Shown here in pieces: positions 57,798 through 64,000 of a stretch of DNA of 64,000 nt; positions within the stretch are counted from its first letter, which is position 1; every line of letters starts with the position of its first letter. Below the pieces are notes generated by a model that saw only the letters and a program-made list of their open reading frames with translations, did no database searches and had not been told where the DNA came from. Position numbers and translations under genes: made by a program. Origin of the DNA: Rheinheimera faecalis (GTDB lineage Bacteria; Pseudomonadota; Gammaproteobacteria; Enterobacterales; Alteromonadaceae); the NCBI RefSeq assembly GCF_021290965.1, contig NZ_JAJOYT010000002.1:186001-250000 (forward strand), in the 5' to 3' direction.

Positions 57798-58064
57798 ATG
57801 AAAACACTTGCTACGTTAGTCCTTGTTACCGCTGCAGCTTTTGCTGCTACCCCATCAGTACAAGCCAATGAACTGAGCTTACCTTCAGTCAATACACAAG
57901 CTGTCAGCGCTTTTGCGGCTGAACTGATGAACCAGCAAATGGCTGAGTTAAAAGTTGCGATTGTGGAGCAAAGCCAAAAAGCTCTGGCCGAACTGGCAAC
58001 CACTTTAGTGACCACCACCGAAACTGAAAAAGAAGCTGTAATCGCAGTAGCTAAGGTGGACTAA
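57798..58064 (+). CDS. Small exported helical protein
   Basis: An 88-residue protein with a clear signal peptide (MKTLATLVLVTAAAFAATPS, cleavage probably after VQA). The mature part of about 64 residues is an Ala/Glu/Gln-rich amphipathic helix (AFAAELMNQQMAELKVAIVE) with no Cys. I know no family. AAGGAG before the ATG and the sigma-54 promoter upstream support expression. The next small ORF begins 3 bp after its stop, so the two form one short operon. Confidence 0.7.
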   Translation: MKTLATLVLVTAAAFAATPSVQANELSLPSVNTQAVSAFAAELMNQQMAELKVAIVEQSQKALAELATTLVTTTETEKEAVIAVAKVD

Positions 58065-58066
58065 GG

Positions 58067-58192
58067 ATGCTGAGCTTAACATTAGGGTTGTTGGGTCTGT
58101 TTTTATTGCCCGTAGTTAGTGTTGGCCTGGTGTCTGTGATATGGCATTGGTTATTACCGCCGTTCGATATTCCTGGCTCAACCCGGTTTTAA
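58067..58192 (+). CDS. 41-residue membrane peptide
   Basis: A very short gene starting 3 bp after the preceding stop. The peptide has one hydrophobic span (LGLLGLFLLPVVSVGLVSVI, about 6-25), then WHWLLPPFDIPGSTRF. An AGGTGG inside the end of the upstream gene is well placed, so translation is probably coupled. The stop codon lies inside the terminator stem. It has no recognisable relation to E. coli PspG apart from size class and location. Confidence 0.6.
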   Translation: MLSLTLGLLGLFLLPVVSVGLVSVIWHWLLPPFDIPGSTRF

Positions 58193-58216
58193 GTAGTACC
58201 GGGTTTTGTTTTTTTA
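58180..58216 (+). terminator. Rho-independent terminator of the first small-protein unit
   Basis: AACCCGGT/ACCGGGTT stem followed by TTGTTTTTTT. The left arm is the 3' end of the 41-residue gene. Confidence 0.85.
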
Positions 58217-58465
58217 AGTCCCTTTCTGCTTTCCTGTTTGCACCTGTCGATCCCTTTATATCTGCCAATTTTTAAACTCTTCTGTAGTGCCATCCTGCTG
58301 CATTTGCACGCCTGAATTTAGCCATAATTGCCTGTTTTTAAATTAACTAAAAAGTGGTTAAAAATACTACTTATGTGTTTTGGATAAAATTTGAGCTATA
58401 AAGTTTTGTTGTTTTGTTTCTTAAAATAACCATTAAAAACAATGATTTAAAATTTATTTTCAAGT
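58217..58465. other. AT-rich upstream region of the microprotein array
   Basis: About 250 bp with no gene. The right half is very AT-rich (runs such as TTAAAATAACCATTAAAAAC), as expected for activator and IHF binding ahead of a sigma-54 promoter. I could not define specific activator sites. Confidence 0.5.
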
Positions 58466-58482
58466 TGGCATAACAGCTGCAA
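58466..58482 (+). promoter_or_regulatory. Sigma-54 promoter of the microprotein array
   Basis: TGGCATAACAGCTGCAA keeps the GG and GC dinucleotides exactly ten bases apart (consensus TGGCAC-N5-TTGCA, two mismatches). The predicted start is near 58492, leaving a leader of about 57 nt before the first micro-ORF. Confidence 0.65.
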
Positions 58483-58548
58483 TACATAGATATCAGCAGA
58501 TGAACTGATGATGAATTAAACCACTAACTAAGGTTGAGGAGAGTCAAA

Positions 58549-58623
58549 ATGGAAATAGCAGCACTGATGGTTGTATTAGCTTGGTTCGGCATAGTAGGCA
58601 GCTGGGCTGCAGACGAAGTCTAA
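58549..58623 (+). CDS. 24-residue membrane microprotein, copy 1
   Basis: The peptide begins MEIAALMVV and ends SWAADEV: an acidic N-terminal residue, one hydrophobic span of about 17 residues with Trp and Phe, and an acidic C-terminus. A strong GAGGAGAG ribosome-binding site precedes it. The peptide is identical to copies 3 and 4 although the DNA differs at several third codon positions. No family is recognised; it could be a membrane-stress effector or, less likely, a type I toxin. Confidence 0.75.
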   Translation: MEIAALMVVLAWFGIVGSWAADEV

Positions 58624-58687
58624 ATAGCAAAGCGCTGGTGAGCATCAGCAAAAGCACAAAACATAAACAAAGGTTAGGAGAGTCAAA

Positions 58688-58744
58688 ATGGAAATAGCAG
58701 CACTGATGGTAGTTTTAGCCTGGTTCGGCATAGTAGGCAGCTGA
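58688..58744 (+). pseudogene. Membrane microprotein, copy 2, truncated by a nonsense codon
   Basis: Identical to copy 3 except that codon 19 is TGA instead of TGG, so only 18 residues (to IVGS) are made. The remaining codons up to 58762 are intact. Either a recent inactivation or a shorter variant that still spans the membrane. Confidence 0.75.
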
Positions 58745-58826
58745 GCTGCAGATGAAGTCTGAATAGCAAAGCGCTGGTGAGTATCAGCAAAAGCACAAAA
58801 CATAAACAAAGGTTAGGAGAGTCAAA

Positions 58827-58901
58827 ATGGAAATAGCAGCACTGATGGTAGTTTTAGCCTGGTTCGGCATAGTAGGCAGCTGGGCTGCAGATGAAGTCTG
58901 A
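58827..58901 (+). CDS. 24-residue membrane microprotein, copy 3
   Basis: Encodes exactly the same peptide as copies 1 and 4. Differences from copy 1 are at third codon positions only (GTT/GTA, GTA/GTT, GCT/GCC, GAC/GAT) and in the stop (TGA for TAA). Ribosome-binding site TTAGGAGAG. Confidence 0.75.
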   Translation: MEIAALMVVLAWFGIVGSWAADEV

Positions 58902-58965
58902 ATAACAAAGCGCTGGTGAGTATCAGCAAAAGCACAAAACATAAACAAAGGTTAGGAGAGTCAAA

Positions 58966-59040
58966 ATGGAAATAGCAGCACTGATGGTTGTATTAGCATG
59001 GTTCGGTATTGTTGGCAGCTGGGCAGCAGACGAAGTCTGA
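58966..59040 (+). CDS. 24-residue membrane microprotein, copy 4
   Basis: The most diverged copy in DNA (about eight third-position changes against copy 3), yet the peptide is unchanged. This pattern points to selection on the protein. It is followed 32 bp later by the 31-residue membrane peptide. Confidence 0.78.
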   Translation: MEIAALMVVLAWFGIVGSWAADEV

Positions 59041-59072
59041 ATTGGTTTAGCCGGTTTAGGGAGGAGCAGGAC

Positions 59073-59168
59073 ATGTTATTAATTATTATCAACATTGTCG
59101 TGGTCTGGGCTTTAGCTGGTTTGATGTGGATGCTGGATAGAGCTGTAATTAATAAAGTTGGGGAGTAA
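59073..59168 (+). CDS. 31-residue membrane microprotein
   Basis: The peptide starts MLLIIINIVVVWALAGLMW, a single membrane span, and ends with a charged segment LDRAVINKVGE. A strong GGGAGGAGCAGG lies before the ATG. It differs in sequence from the 24-residue peptides but has the same design. The pspC-like gene begins 4 bp after its stop, which implies co-translation. Confidence 0.7.
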   Translation: MLLIIINIVVVWALAGLMWMLDRAVINKVGE

Positions 59169-59172
59169 GAAC

Positions 59173-59382
59173 ATGAGTATAGGCAGAGACAAAAGCGCCT
59201 GGTTTGTGAACAAGGCTAAACGTAAAATTTCAGGTGTGTGCGCAGGTTTTGCGGCTTTTTATGAACAGCCCATCTGGTTAGTCCGCGCAGTTGTGGTATT
59301 GCTGGCGTTCTGTTTTCCGGTTGCTGTAGTGGTAGCTTATATCGCAGCTGCGTTAATACTGCCAGAACGTTGGGTGTACTAA
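59173..59382 (+). CDS. PspC-domain membrane protein
   Basis: A 69-residue protein made of a PspC domain only: KRKISGVCAGFAAFYEQP followed by a hydrophobic stretch (WLVRAVVVLLAFCFPVAVVV) and the closing ALILPERW. PspC proteins sit in the inner membrane and sense or signal envelope stress to PspA. PspA and PspB are absent here and the long C-terminal extension of classical PspC is missing. GGGGAGTAAG precedes the ATG at 59173; the frame extends five codons upstream. It is the last gene of the sigma-54 unit. Confidence 0.88.
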   Translation: MSIGRDKSAWFVNKAKRKISGVCAGFAAFYEQPIWLVRAVVVLLAFCFPVAVVVAYIAAALILPERWVY

Positions 59383-59394
59383 TATGAGCTTGCA

Positions 59395-59426
59395 AAAACA
59401 GGCGACCTGGTGGGCAGGTCGCCTGT
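59395..59426. terminator. Terminator of prmA, also facing the pspC-like gene
   Basis: ACAGGCGACCT/AGGTCGCCTGT, an eleven-base stem. On the minus strand it is followed by TTTTTG and ends the prmA transcript; on the plus strand there is no T-run. Confidence 0.8.
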
Positions 59427-59449
59427 AGAGATGGTAAGTTGTTATAACT

Positions 59450-60334
59450 TTAAACTTTCTTCCGCGCCGTTAAGCGCACCCATTCTTCTTTGACTGCTAC
59501 CGGGTCAAACTCAAATTCTGCCGCATAAGCATCGATCACCGACTGAGCCTGACTTTCCAGAATACCGGACAGCGCCAGTAAGCCACCAGGTTTGACGTAA
59601 GCACTGATAATGCCAGAAAGCTGTGCAAGTGGGCCGGCCAGAATATTCGCCACTACCACATCTGCTTGTAATGAAGCAGGTTGATCTTTGGGTAAATACA
59701 ACTCAATTTGTTGCTCTACACCGTTACGGGTAGCGTTAGCGAGGCTGGATTCAATAGCTTGAGGGTCAATGTCGATACCAACCACACGCTTAGCACCCAG
59801 CTTTAATGCGGCAATGCCCAAAATGCCTGAGCCACAGCCAAAATCGACCACTAAACTTTGCGACAATTCCTGCGCATCCAGCCATTCCATACAAAGTGCT
59901 GTAGTTGGGTGAGTACCAGTACCAAAAGCCAAGCCAGGGTCGAGCATCACGTTCACTGCCGTTGGGTCAGGAATATCACGCCAGCTTGGGCAAACCCATA
60001 AACGGTTACCAAAACGGATAGGGTGGAAGTTATCCATCCATTCTCTTTCCCAGTCTTTGTCTTCCAGTTGTTCCAGCTTGTACTGAACACCGTTTTTGAA
60101 AATGGCGGCTTTTTCCAGCTGACGCACCACTTTGTCCATTTTGTGTTCGGCATCAAACAAACCCACTACCACAGTGTTTTCCCAATACAAGACTTCACCC
60201 GGCAGAGGTTCGTAAATAGGGGTGTCTTTGGCGTCAACAAAACTGACAGCTTGCGCCCCCCAGCTCATCAGCATATCGCTGACCTGCTCGGCTTGTTTTT
60301 CAGTGCTGTTTACGCGTAATTGGATCCACGGCAT
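59450..60334 (-). CDS. prmA: Ribosomal protein L11 methyltransferase
   Basis: SAM-dependent enzyme of 294 residues that trimethylates L11 at several amino groups. An N-terminal substrate-recognition domain ([19 protein letters not shown]) precedes the Rossmann domain with [30 protein letters not shown] and ANILAGPL. The open frame runs 56 codons upstream into the repeat array, but the homologous start MPWIQLR is at 60334. It follows accC on the same strand, separated by a terminator and the repeat array. Confidence 0.96.
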   Translation of the reverse strand: MPWIQLRVNSTEKQAEQVSDMLMSWGAQAVSFVDAKDTPIYEPLPGEVLYWENTVVVGLFDAEHKMDKVVRQLEKAAIFKNGVQYKLEQLEDKDWEREWMDNFHPIRFGNRLWVCPSWRDIPDPTAVNVMLDPGLAFGTGTHPTTALCMEWLDAQELSQSLVVDFGCGSGILGIAALKLGAKRVVGIDIDPQAIESSLANATRNGVEQQIELYLPKDQPASLQADVVVANILAGPLAQLSGIISAYVKPGGLLALSGILESQAQSVIDAYAAEFEFDPVAVKEEWVRLTARKKV

Positions 60335-60410
60335 GGCTTTGCTCTTCACTCTCTGGAATTGGGCGCGAATTGTAGCAGTTTGGCGGCGTAAAATCAGCGC
60401 TTCGGTGGCG

Positions 60411-60442
60411 CAAAAAGCAAAGCCACCGTGAAGGTGGCTTTG
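60411..60442 (-). terminator. Rho-independent terminator between accC and prmA
   Basis: Minus strand CAAAGCCACC-TTCAC-GGTGGCTTTG, followed by CTTTTTG. Confidence 0.85.
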
Positions 60443-60486
60443 GTTCGGGCACGCAGGCAACAACGCTGCGGCTTCAAGTACGCCGG
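60441..60486. repeat. Intergenic palindromic repeat, fragment H (inverted orientation)
   Basis: Contains TCGGGCACGCAGGC and CGCTGCGGCTTCAAGTACG, the end part of the family in the opposite orientation to copies A-E. It is the left member of the tandem array that continues with copies F and G. Confidence 0.75.
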
Positions 60487-60495
60487 CAAGACCAA

Positions 60496-60615
60496 TACCC
60501 AAAGTAATTGATGTTGCAGCTAGGCGACAAGTGCTTGAGACCCCAGGAGCATAGTAGTCCTATGTGACTGGGGCTCGGGCGCGCAGTCAACAACGCTGCG
60601 GCTTCAAGTACGTCG
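60496..60615. repeat. Intergenic palindromic repeat, copy F (full, inverted orientation)
   Basis: Starts TACCCAAAGTAATTGATG and ends GGCTTCAAGTACGTCG. The inner stem CCCCAGGAGCATAG/CTATGTGACTGGGG is intact. The element starts exactly 130 bp before copy G; the joining sequence ACAAGACCAA also occurs (as GCAAGACCAA) before copy F. Confidence 0.88.
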
Positions 60616-60625
60616 ACAAGACCAA

Positions 60626-60746
60626 TACCCAAGGTAATTGATGTTGCAGCTAGGCGACAAGAGCTTGAGACCCCAGGAACATAGTTGCCTATGTGACTGG
60701 GGCTCGGGCACGCAGGCAACAACGCTGCAGCTTCAAATACGAAGGG
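60626..60746. repeat. Intergenic palindromic repeat, copy G (full, inverted orientation)
   Basis: Starts TACCCAAGGTAATTGATG and ends CAGCTTCAAATACGAAGG, 4 bp before the accC stop. It is the end of a tandem array of 2.4 units with a 130-bp period. Confidence 0.88.
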
Positions 60747-60749
60747 GAT

Positions 60750-62093
60750 TTATTTCAGGCCGAGTTTATGTTCCAAATAGTGGATGTTAGTTCCACCTTT
60801 ATTGAAGTTCTCGTCTGTCATAATCAGCTTGTGCAGTTCAATATTGGTTTTGATCCCACCGACCAGCAATTCGCTTAATGCATTACGCATACGGGCTATT
60901 GCGATATCACGGTTTTCACCGTAAGTGATCAGCTTGCCAACCATTGAATCGTAGTTTGGCGGCACTGTGTAATCAGCGTAAATATGCGAATCCCAACGCA
61001 CACCGTTGCCACCTGGTGGGTGGAAGCGGGTGATGGTGCCTGGCGACGGAATAAAGGTCTTGGCATCTTCAGCGTTGATACGGCATTCCACAGCATGACC
61101 ACGGATCACAATGTCTGACTGCTTAATGCTCAGTGGCATACCAGAGGCGATGCGCAGCTGCTCTTTAATCAAGTCCACACCAGTGATCATTTCTGTCACT
61201 GGGTGTTCTACCTGAATACGGGTGTTCATTTCGATGAAATAAAACTCGCCGTCTTCAAACAGGAATTCAAAAGTACCAGCACCACGGTAGTTCAGGTCGA
61301 TACAAGCCTGCACACAACGGGCACCGATAAAGTTACGCAGTTCAGTTGTAATACCTGGAGCTGGCGCTTCTTCCACTACTTTCTGGTGACGACGTTGCAT
61401 AGAGCAGTCACGTTCACCTAAGTGAATGGCATTGCCCTGACCGTCAGCCAGCACCTGAATTTCGATATGACGTGGGTTTTCCAGGAATTTCTCCATGTAC
61501 ACCATGTCATTACCAAAAGCAGTGCCTGCTTCGTTTTTGGTCATCGCAATAGATTCAACCAATTCGTCTTCGCTGCGCACTACACGCATACCACGACCAC
61601 CACCACCACCAGCAGCTTTAACGATAATCGGATAACCGATACGCTTAGCTATGGCTTTGTTGACTTCGTCGTCGTCGCCTACAGCGCCGTCAGAACCTGG
61701 TACACAAGGTACACCGGCTTTTTTCATCGCTTCAATGGCAGAAACCTTGTCACCCATTAAACGGATAGACTCAGGACGTGGGCCGATAAACACCAGACCA
61801 CTTTCTTCCACTTGCTGCGCAAAGTCAGCACGTTCAGCTAAGAAACCATAACCTGGGTGAATAGCCTGGGCATTGGTCACTTCAGCTGCGGCAATCAGCG
61901 CAGGAATATTTAAGTAACTTTGTGGTGACGGCGCAGGACCAATACAAATGGTCTCGTCGGCCAGCAGCACGTGTTTCAGATTACGGTCTACTGTGGAATG
62001 CACAGCTACCGTTTTGATACCGAGTTCTTTACACGCACGTAAAATACGCAGTGCAATTTCACCCCGGTTGGCGATCAGTACTTTTTCTAGCAT
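60750..62093 (-). CDS. accC: Acetyl-CoA carboxylase, biotin carboxylase subunit
   Basis: ATP-grasp enzyme of 447 residues that carboxylates the biotin of AccB with bicarbonate, the first step of fatty-acid synthesis. [19 protein letters not shown] opens the N-terminal domain, [11 protein letters not shown] is the ATP-binding glycine loop, and [20 protein letters not shown] and [14 protein letters not shown] are catalytic segments. It is downstream of accB with 16 bp between, the standard accBC operon. Confidence 0.98.
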   Translation of the reverse strand: MLEKVLIANRGEIALRILRACKELGIKTVAVHSTVDRNLKHVLLADETICIGPAPSPQSYLNIPALIAAAEVTNAQAIHPGYGFLAERADFAQQVEESGLVFIGPRPESIRLMGDKVSAIEAMKKAGVPCVPGSDGAVGDDDEVNKAIAKRIGYPIIVKAAGGGGGRGMRVVRSEDELVESIAMTKNEAGTAFGNDMVYMEKFLENPRHIEIQVLADGQGNAIHLGERDCSMQRRHQKVVEEAPAPGITTELRNFIGARCVQACIDLNYRGAGTFEFLFEDGEFYFIEMNTRIQVEHPVTEMITGVDLIKEQLRIASGMPLSIKQSDIVIRGHAVECRINAEDAKTFIPSPGTITRFHPPGGNGVRWDSHIYADYTVPPNYDSMVGKLITYGENRDIAIARMRNALSELLVGGIKTNIELHKLIMTDENFNKGGTNIHYLEHKLGLK

Positions 62094-62109
62094 GAGTCTG
62101 CCTTTTAAC

Positions 62110-62565
62110 TTATTCGATCACAAATAATGGCTGGTCAAACTCAACCGGCTCGCCGTTTTCTACCAGAATTTGTGTCACCACACCGGCCTTGTCAGACTGG
62201 ATCTGGTTCATCATTTTCATCGCTTCGATAATACACAGGGTGTCGCCCACTTTAACGCTCTGGCCCACTTCAACAAAAGATTTAGAAGTAGGAGATGCAG
62301 CGCGGTAGAACGAACCTACCATAGGTGAACGCATCTGGTGGCCTGTGACTACCGGCTTGGCAGCTTCAGCAGGAGCGGCGGCAGCAACTGGTGCTGCCGC
62401 TGGAGCTTGTTGCATTGGCGCAGCAGCATAGTGCATAGGAGCATATTGTTGCATTGGGCCATTGCGGCTGATACGAACGGATTCTTCGCCTTCAGTAATT
62501 TCAAGCTCGTTAATGCCTGATTCTTCCAGCAGTTCGATCAATTTTTTAATTTTTCTGATATCCAT
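62110..62565 (-). CDS. accB: Acetyl-CoA carboxylase, biotin carboxyl carrier protein
   Basis: Biotin carrier of 151 residues. An N-terminal dimer-forming helix ([18 protein letters not shown]) is followed by a flexible Ala/Pro/Gln-rich linker (about 40-75) and the biotinyl domain. The biotin lysine lies in [12 protein letters not shown]; the [12 protein letters not shown] segment and C-terminal PLFVIE complete the fold. Lies between aroQ and accC, as in E. coli. Confidence 0.98.
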   Translation of the reverse strand: MDIRKIKKLIELLEESGINELEITEGEESVRISRNGPMQQYAPMHYAAAPMQQAPAAAPVAAAAPAEAAKPVVTGHQMRSPMVGSFYRAASPTSKSFVEVGQSVKVGDTLCIIEAMKMMNQIQSDKAGVVTQILVENGEPVEFDQPLFVIE

Positions 62566-62580
62566 GACGTAGTTGCCTAA

Positions 62581-63039
62581 TTAATTTGATGGAATGGTTG
62601 ATAAGGACGACACCGCCGATTCCAGTGCGTAGTGGTAGCCTTTGGCACCTAAACCACAAATCACACCTTTGGCGATATCGGATAAATACGAGTGACGACG
62701 GAATTCTTCCCGCGCATGTACATTGGACAAATGCACTTCAATAAAAGGGATAGCCACGGCCAGCAGCGCATCACGAATCGCCACGCTCGTATGGGTATAT
62801 GCGCCCGGGTTGATAATAATAAAGTCCTGTTGTCCTAAACTTTGCTGAATAGCGTTGATGAGCTCATGTTCGGCGTTAGATTGCAGATGAGTCAAAGTGG
62901 CATTCAGCTCTTTGGCACGAAGAGTTAATGCATCAACAATTTGCGGTAAAGTCGCGGCGCCATAAATTTGAGGCTCACGTTTGCCTAACATATTTAAGTT
63001 AGGGCCGTTGAGCAGCAAAATACGTAAGTTTGTAGACAT
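62581..63039 (-). CDS. aroQ: 3-dehydroquinate dehydratase, type II
   Basis: Dodecameric shikimate-pathway enzyme of 152 residues that converts 3-dehydroquinate to 3-dehydroshikimate. [19 protein letters not shown] holds the catalytic loop, [11 protein letters not shown] and [17 protein letters not shown] follow, and [17 protein letters not shown] includes the active-site His. The start at 63039 fits homologues; an ATG seven codons upstream is also open. First gene of aroQ-accB-accC; the leader contains repeat copy I. Confidence 0.97.
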   Translation of the reverse strand: MSTNLRILLLNGPNLNMLGKREPQIYGAATLPQIVDALTLRAKELNATLTHLQSNAEHELINAIQQSLGQQDFIIINPGAYTHTSVAIRDALLAVAIPFIEVHLSNVHAREEFRRHSYLSDIAKGVICGLGAKGYHYALESAVSSLSTIPSN

Positions 63040-63077
63040 ATAGCGCGAATATCCCGTCATTTTTATTGATTGCTAAA

Positions 63078-63201
63078 TACCCTGCGTACTTGAAGCTGCT
63101 GCTTTGTTGACTGCGCTATTTCGCCCCAATCACATAGGACAACTATGCTCATGGGGACTCTTTCGCTTGTCGTCGCGCCGCAACTCCAATTACTTTGGTT
63201 A
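63078..63201. repeat. Intergenic palindromic repeat, copy I (full)
   Basis: TACCCTGCGTACTTGAAGC at the left and CTCCAATTACTTTGGTTA at the right; inner stem CCCCAATCACATAG/CTATGCTCATGGGG. It lies 39 bp upstream of the aroQ start, inside the predicted aroQ-accBC leader. Confidence 0.85.
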
Positions 63202-63274
63202 TATATTGCCGAAGGCATAAAGCAATTGCATCTTTTTTGTTCAGCGACCAGCTGTCGCTGCAGATTTGCCGCTT

Positions 63275-63303
63275 ATTATAGTGAAATCGTTGCAAATGGC
63301 AGC
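63275..63303 (-). promoter_or_regulatory. Candidate promoter of aroQ-accBC
   Basis: On the minus strand a perfect TATAAT (63280-63275) has a TTGCTG 19 bp upstream. If used, the leader of about 230 nt would include repeat copy I. Apart from this promoter and the stem-loop at 63370, I see nothing in 63202-63417. Confidence 0.4.
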
Positions 63304-63369
63304 AAAATACTGGTCTTATCAGCAGAACGGAACTTTTTTACGAAGTTGAAACTGAAGTGGGGAAATTCA

Positions 63370-63398
63370 GGCAAAGTCAGAGCCAGTCTGACTTTGCC
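63370..63398 (-). terminator. Stem-loop downstream of dsbD
   Basis: GGCAAAGTCAGA-GCCAG-TCTGACTTTGCC, a perfect twelve-base-pair stem 20 bp after the dsbD stop, without a T-run. Confidence 0.65.
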
Positions 63399-63417
63399 GT
63401 GAGTAGCGCGGAAATTT

Positions 63418-64000
63418 TTACTGCAGTATTGGGCCTAAATGGGCACTAAAATCTTTCGGCCCCATGAAGCCAGTGATGCGAGATTGCGTTAATTCGCTGC
63501 CGTTTTTGTCAAATAACAGCAAAGTTGGCAAACCTAAAACCTGAAAATGATCCAACAATTGCTGATCCTGATCGGTCGCATGGGTTACATCAACCTTAAT
63601 TAACGTAAATTGCGCCATTAAACTTTTCACTTCGCCATCGGCAAAAGTGATGTGCTCAAACTCTTTACAGGCCACACACCATTCGGCGAACAAATCTACC
63701 AGCACAGGTTTACCTGCCTCGGCTGATTTTTTCACTTCCTGTTGCAGCTCATCCAGAGTTTTCACCAGTTTAAATTCAGTGTTTTGTGTTTGAGTGGCTT
63801 GCGTCGTTGTAACTGTAGTTCCAGGCAACCAATACCATAAGTTTGCACCTGTAGTGCCAAGCACTATCACTAATGCCAGCATCCAACTGATACTTTGGCC
63901 TGTGGTGCCTGCAGAGAGCTGCTGCGATAAGCGGTGTAAATACACGGCTAGCATTAACAAAACTAGAGTTGCAGCAATCACCACCACATAAGCAGGCAGG
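63418..64000 (-). CDS. dsbD: Thiol:disulfide interchange protein DsbD, C-terminal part
   Basis: The last 194 or so residues of DsbD, which carries electrons from cytosolic thioredoxin across the membrane to DsbC/DsbG and CcmG. Two closing membrane spans (VVVIAATLVLLMLAVYL and SISWMLALVIVLGTTGANLW) are followed by the periplasmic thioredoxin-like gamma domain with active site AEWCVACKEF, the cis-Pro loop LGLPTLLLF and GFMGPKDFSAHL. The frame stays open to the right edge, so the alpha domain and most spans are outside the window. A GTG at 63987 is internal, not the start. Confidence 0.95.
   Translation of the reverse strand, partial: LPAYVVVIAATLVLLMLAVYLHRLSQQLSAGTTGQSISWMLALVIVLGTTGANLWYWLPGTTVTTTQATQTQNTEFKLVKTLDELQQEVKKSAEAGKPVLVDLFAEWCVACKEFEHITFADGEVKSLMAQFTLIKVDVTHATDQDQQLLDHFQVLGLPTLLLFDKNGSELTQSRITGFMGPKDFSAHLGPILQ

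Larger units (their letters stand above)
58530..59040 (+). repeat. Tandem array, four units of 139 bp, each with one micro-ORF
   Basis: Start codons at 58549, 58688, 58827 and 58966 are spaced exactly 139 bp. Each unit has a Shine-Dalgarno (GGAGAGTCAAA before ATG), a 75-bp ORF and a 64-bp spacer. The three spacers differ from each other at only one or two bases. Each spacer can form a small hairpin GCTGGT-GAGY-ATCAGC. Confidence 0.95.

Noticed and set aside
58530-59040. CRISPR array
   Set aside because: Units are 139 bp, repeats and spacers are all alike, and every unit contains an ORF; no cas genes.
60335-60502. N-terminal extension of prmA
   Set aside because: It lies in the terminator and repeat array; homologues start at MPWIQLR.
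60474-60722. 82-codon minus-strand ORF
   Set aside because: Made entirely of the tandem palindromic repeat; its repeated peptide segments come from the DNA repeat.
60441-60746. CRISPR array or insertion sequence
   Set aside because: The period is 130 bp with no variable spacers and there is no transposase frame.

Overview
The window is chromosomal DNA from a motile, Gram-negative gammaproteobacterium of the Alteromonadales type. A Rheinheimera or Alishewanella relative is my best guess, but that is inference. The reasons are the gene content (polar-flagellar Na+ motor protein MotX, CpxRA/CpxP, NtrBC, RNase R, HflKC) and a gene order that matches several Escherichia coli blocks. No insertion sequence, prophage, CRISPR array or rRNA gene is visible. 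Coding density is high and most genes are core genes.

Layout. 1-2808: gpmI (cut by the left edge), divergent from yibN-grxC-secB-gpsA. 3034-9480: a large membrane-anchored PAS/GGDEF/EAL sensor, trmL, fieF and a PldB-type lipase. 9491-12162: cpxA-cpxR divergent from a cpxP-like gene with a CpxR box between them. 12234-17789: a chemoreceptor, an orphan membrane protein, a LysR regulator divergent from an M24 peptidase, and a lipoprotein. 17883-24913: the nitrogen block ntrC-ntrB-(DUF4124)-glnA, with a sigma-54 promoter and NtrC sites, divergent from typA. 25127-28537: small proteins, a MerC-like protein with a candidate Zur box, ugpQ and psd. 28552-51511 follows the E. coli 94-95 min order: rsgA, orn, tRNA-Gly cluster, queG, tsaE-amiB-mutL-miaA-hfq-hflX-hflK-hflC, yjeT, purA, rnr, rlmB, rpsF-priB-rpsR-rplI. 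Insertions in it include a class V aminotransferase, motX and fumC. 51704-57603: dnaB-alr, cheX, zur, a GT32-type glycosyltransferase and dusA. 57741-59382: a locus of very small membrane proteins. 59450-64000: prmA, accC-accB-aroQ and the C-terminal part of dsbD.

The most interesting region is 57741-59382. Directly after dusA, the position E. coli uses for the sigma-54/PspF-controlled gene pspG, there are two short transcription units. Each is preceded by a sigma-54-type -24/-12 element. The first encodes an exported 88-residue protein and a 41-residue membrane peptide. The second encodes a 24-residue single-span membrane peptide repeated four times with an exact 139-bp period (one copy has a nonsense codon), then a 31-residue membrane peptide and a 69-residue PspC-domain protein. 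The copies differ only by synonymous changes and the one stop, so the peptides are probably made. I read this as an undescribed Psp-like envelope-stress module.

Two families of short non-coding repeats mark the intergenic spaces. One is an imperfect palindrome of about 124 bp with terminal inverted repeats (seven full and two partial copies, including a tandem array between accC and prmA). The other is a perfect palindrome built on GGGGTCAGATCACATT at two convergent gene junctions. The third tRNA-Gly of the glyVXY-like cluster has lost its D arm. All base matches were read by eye; no database search was possible.
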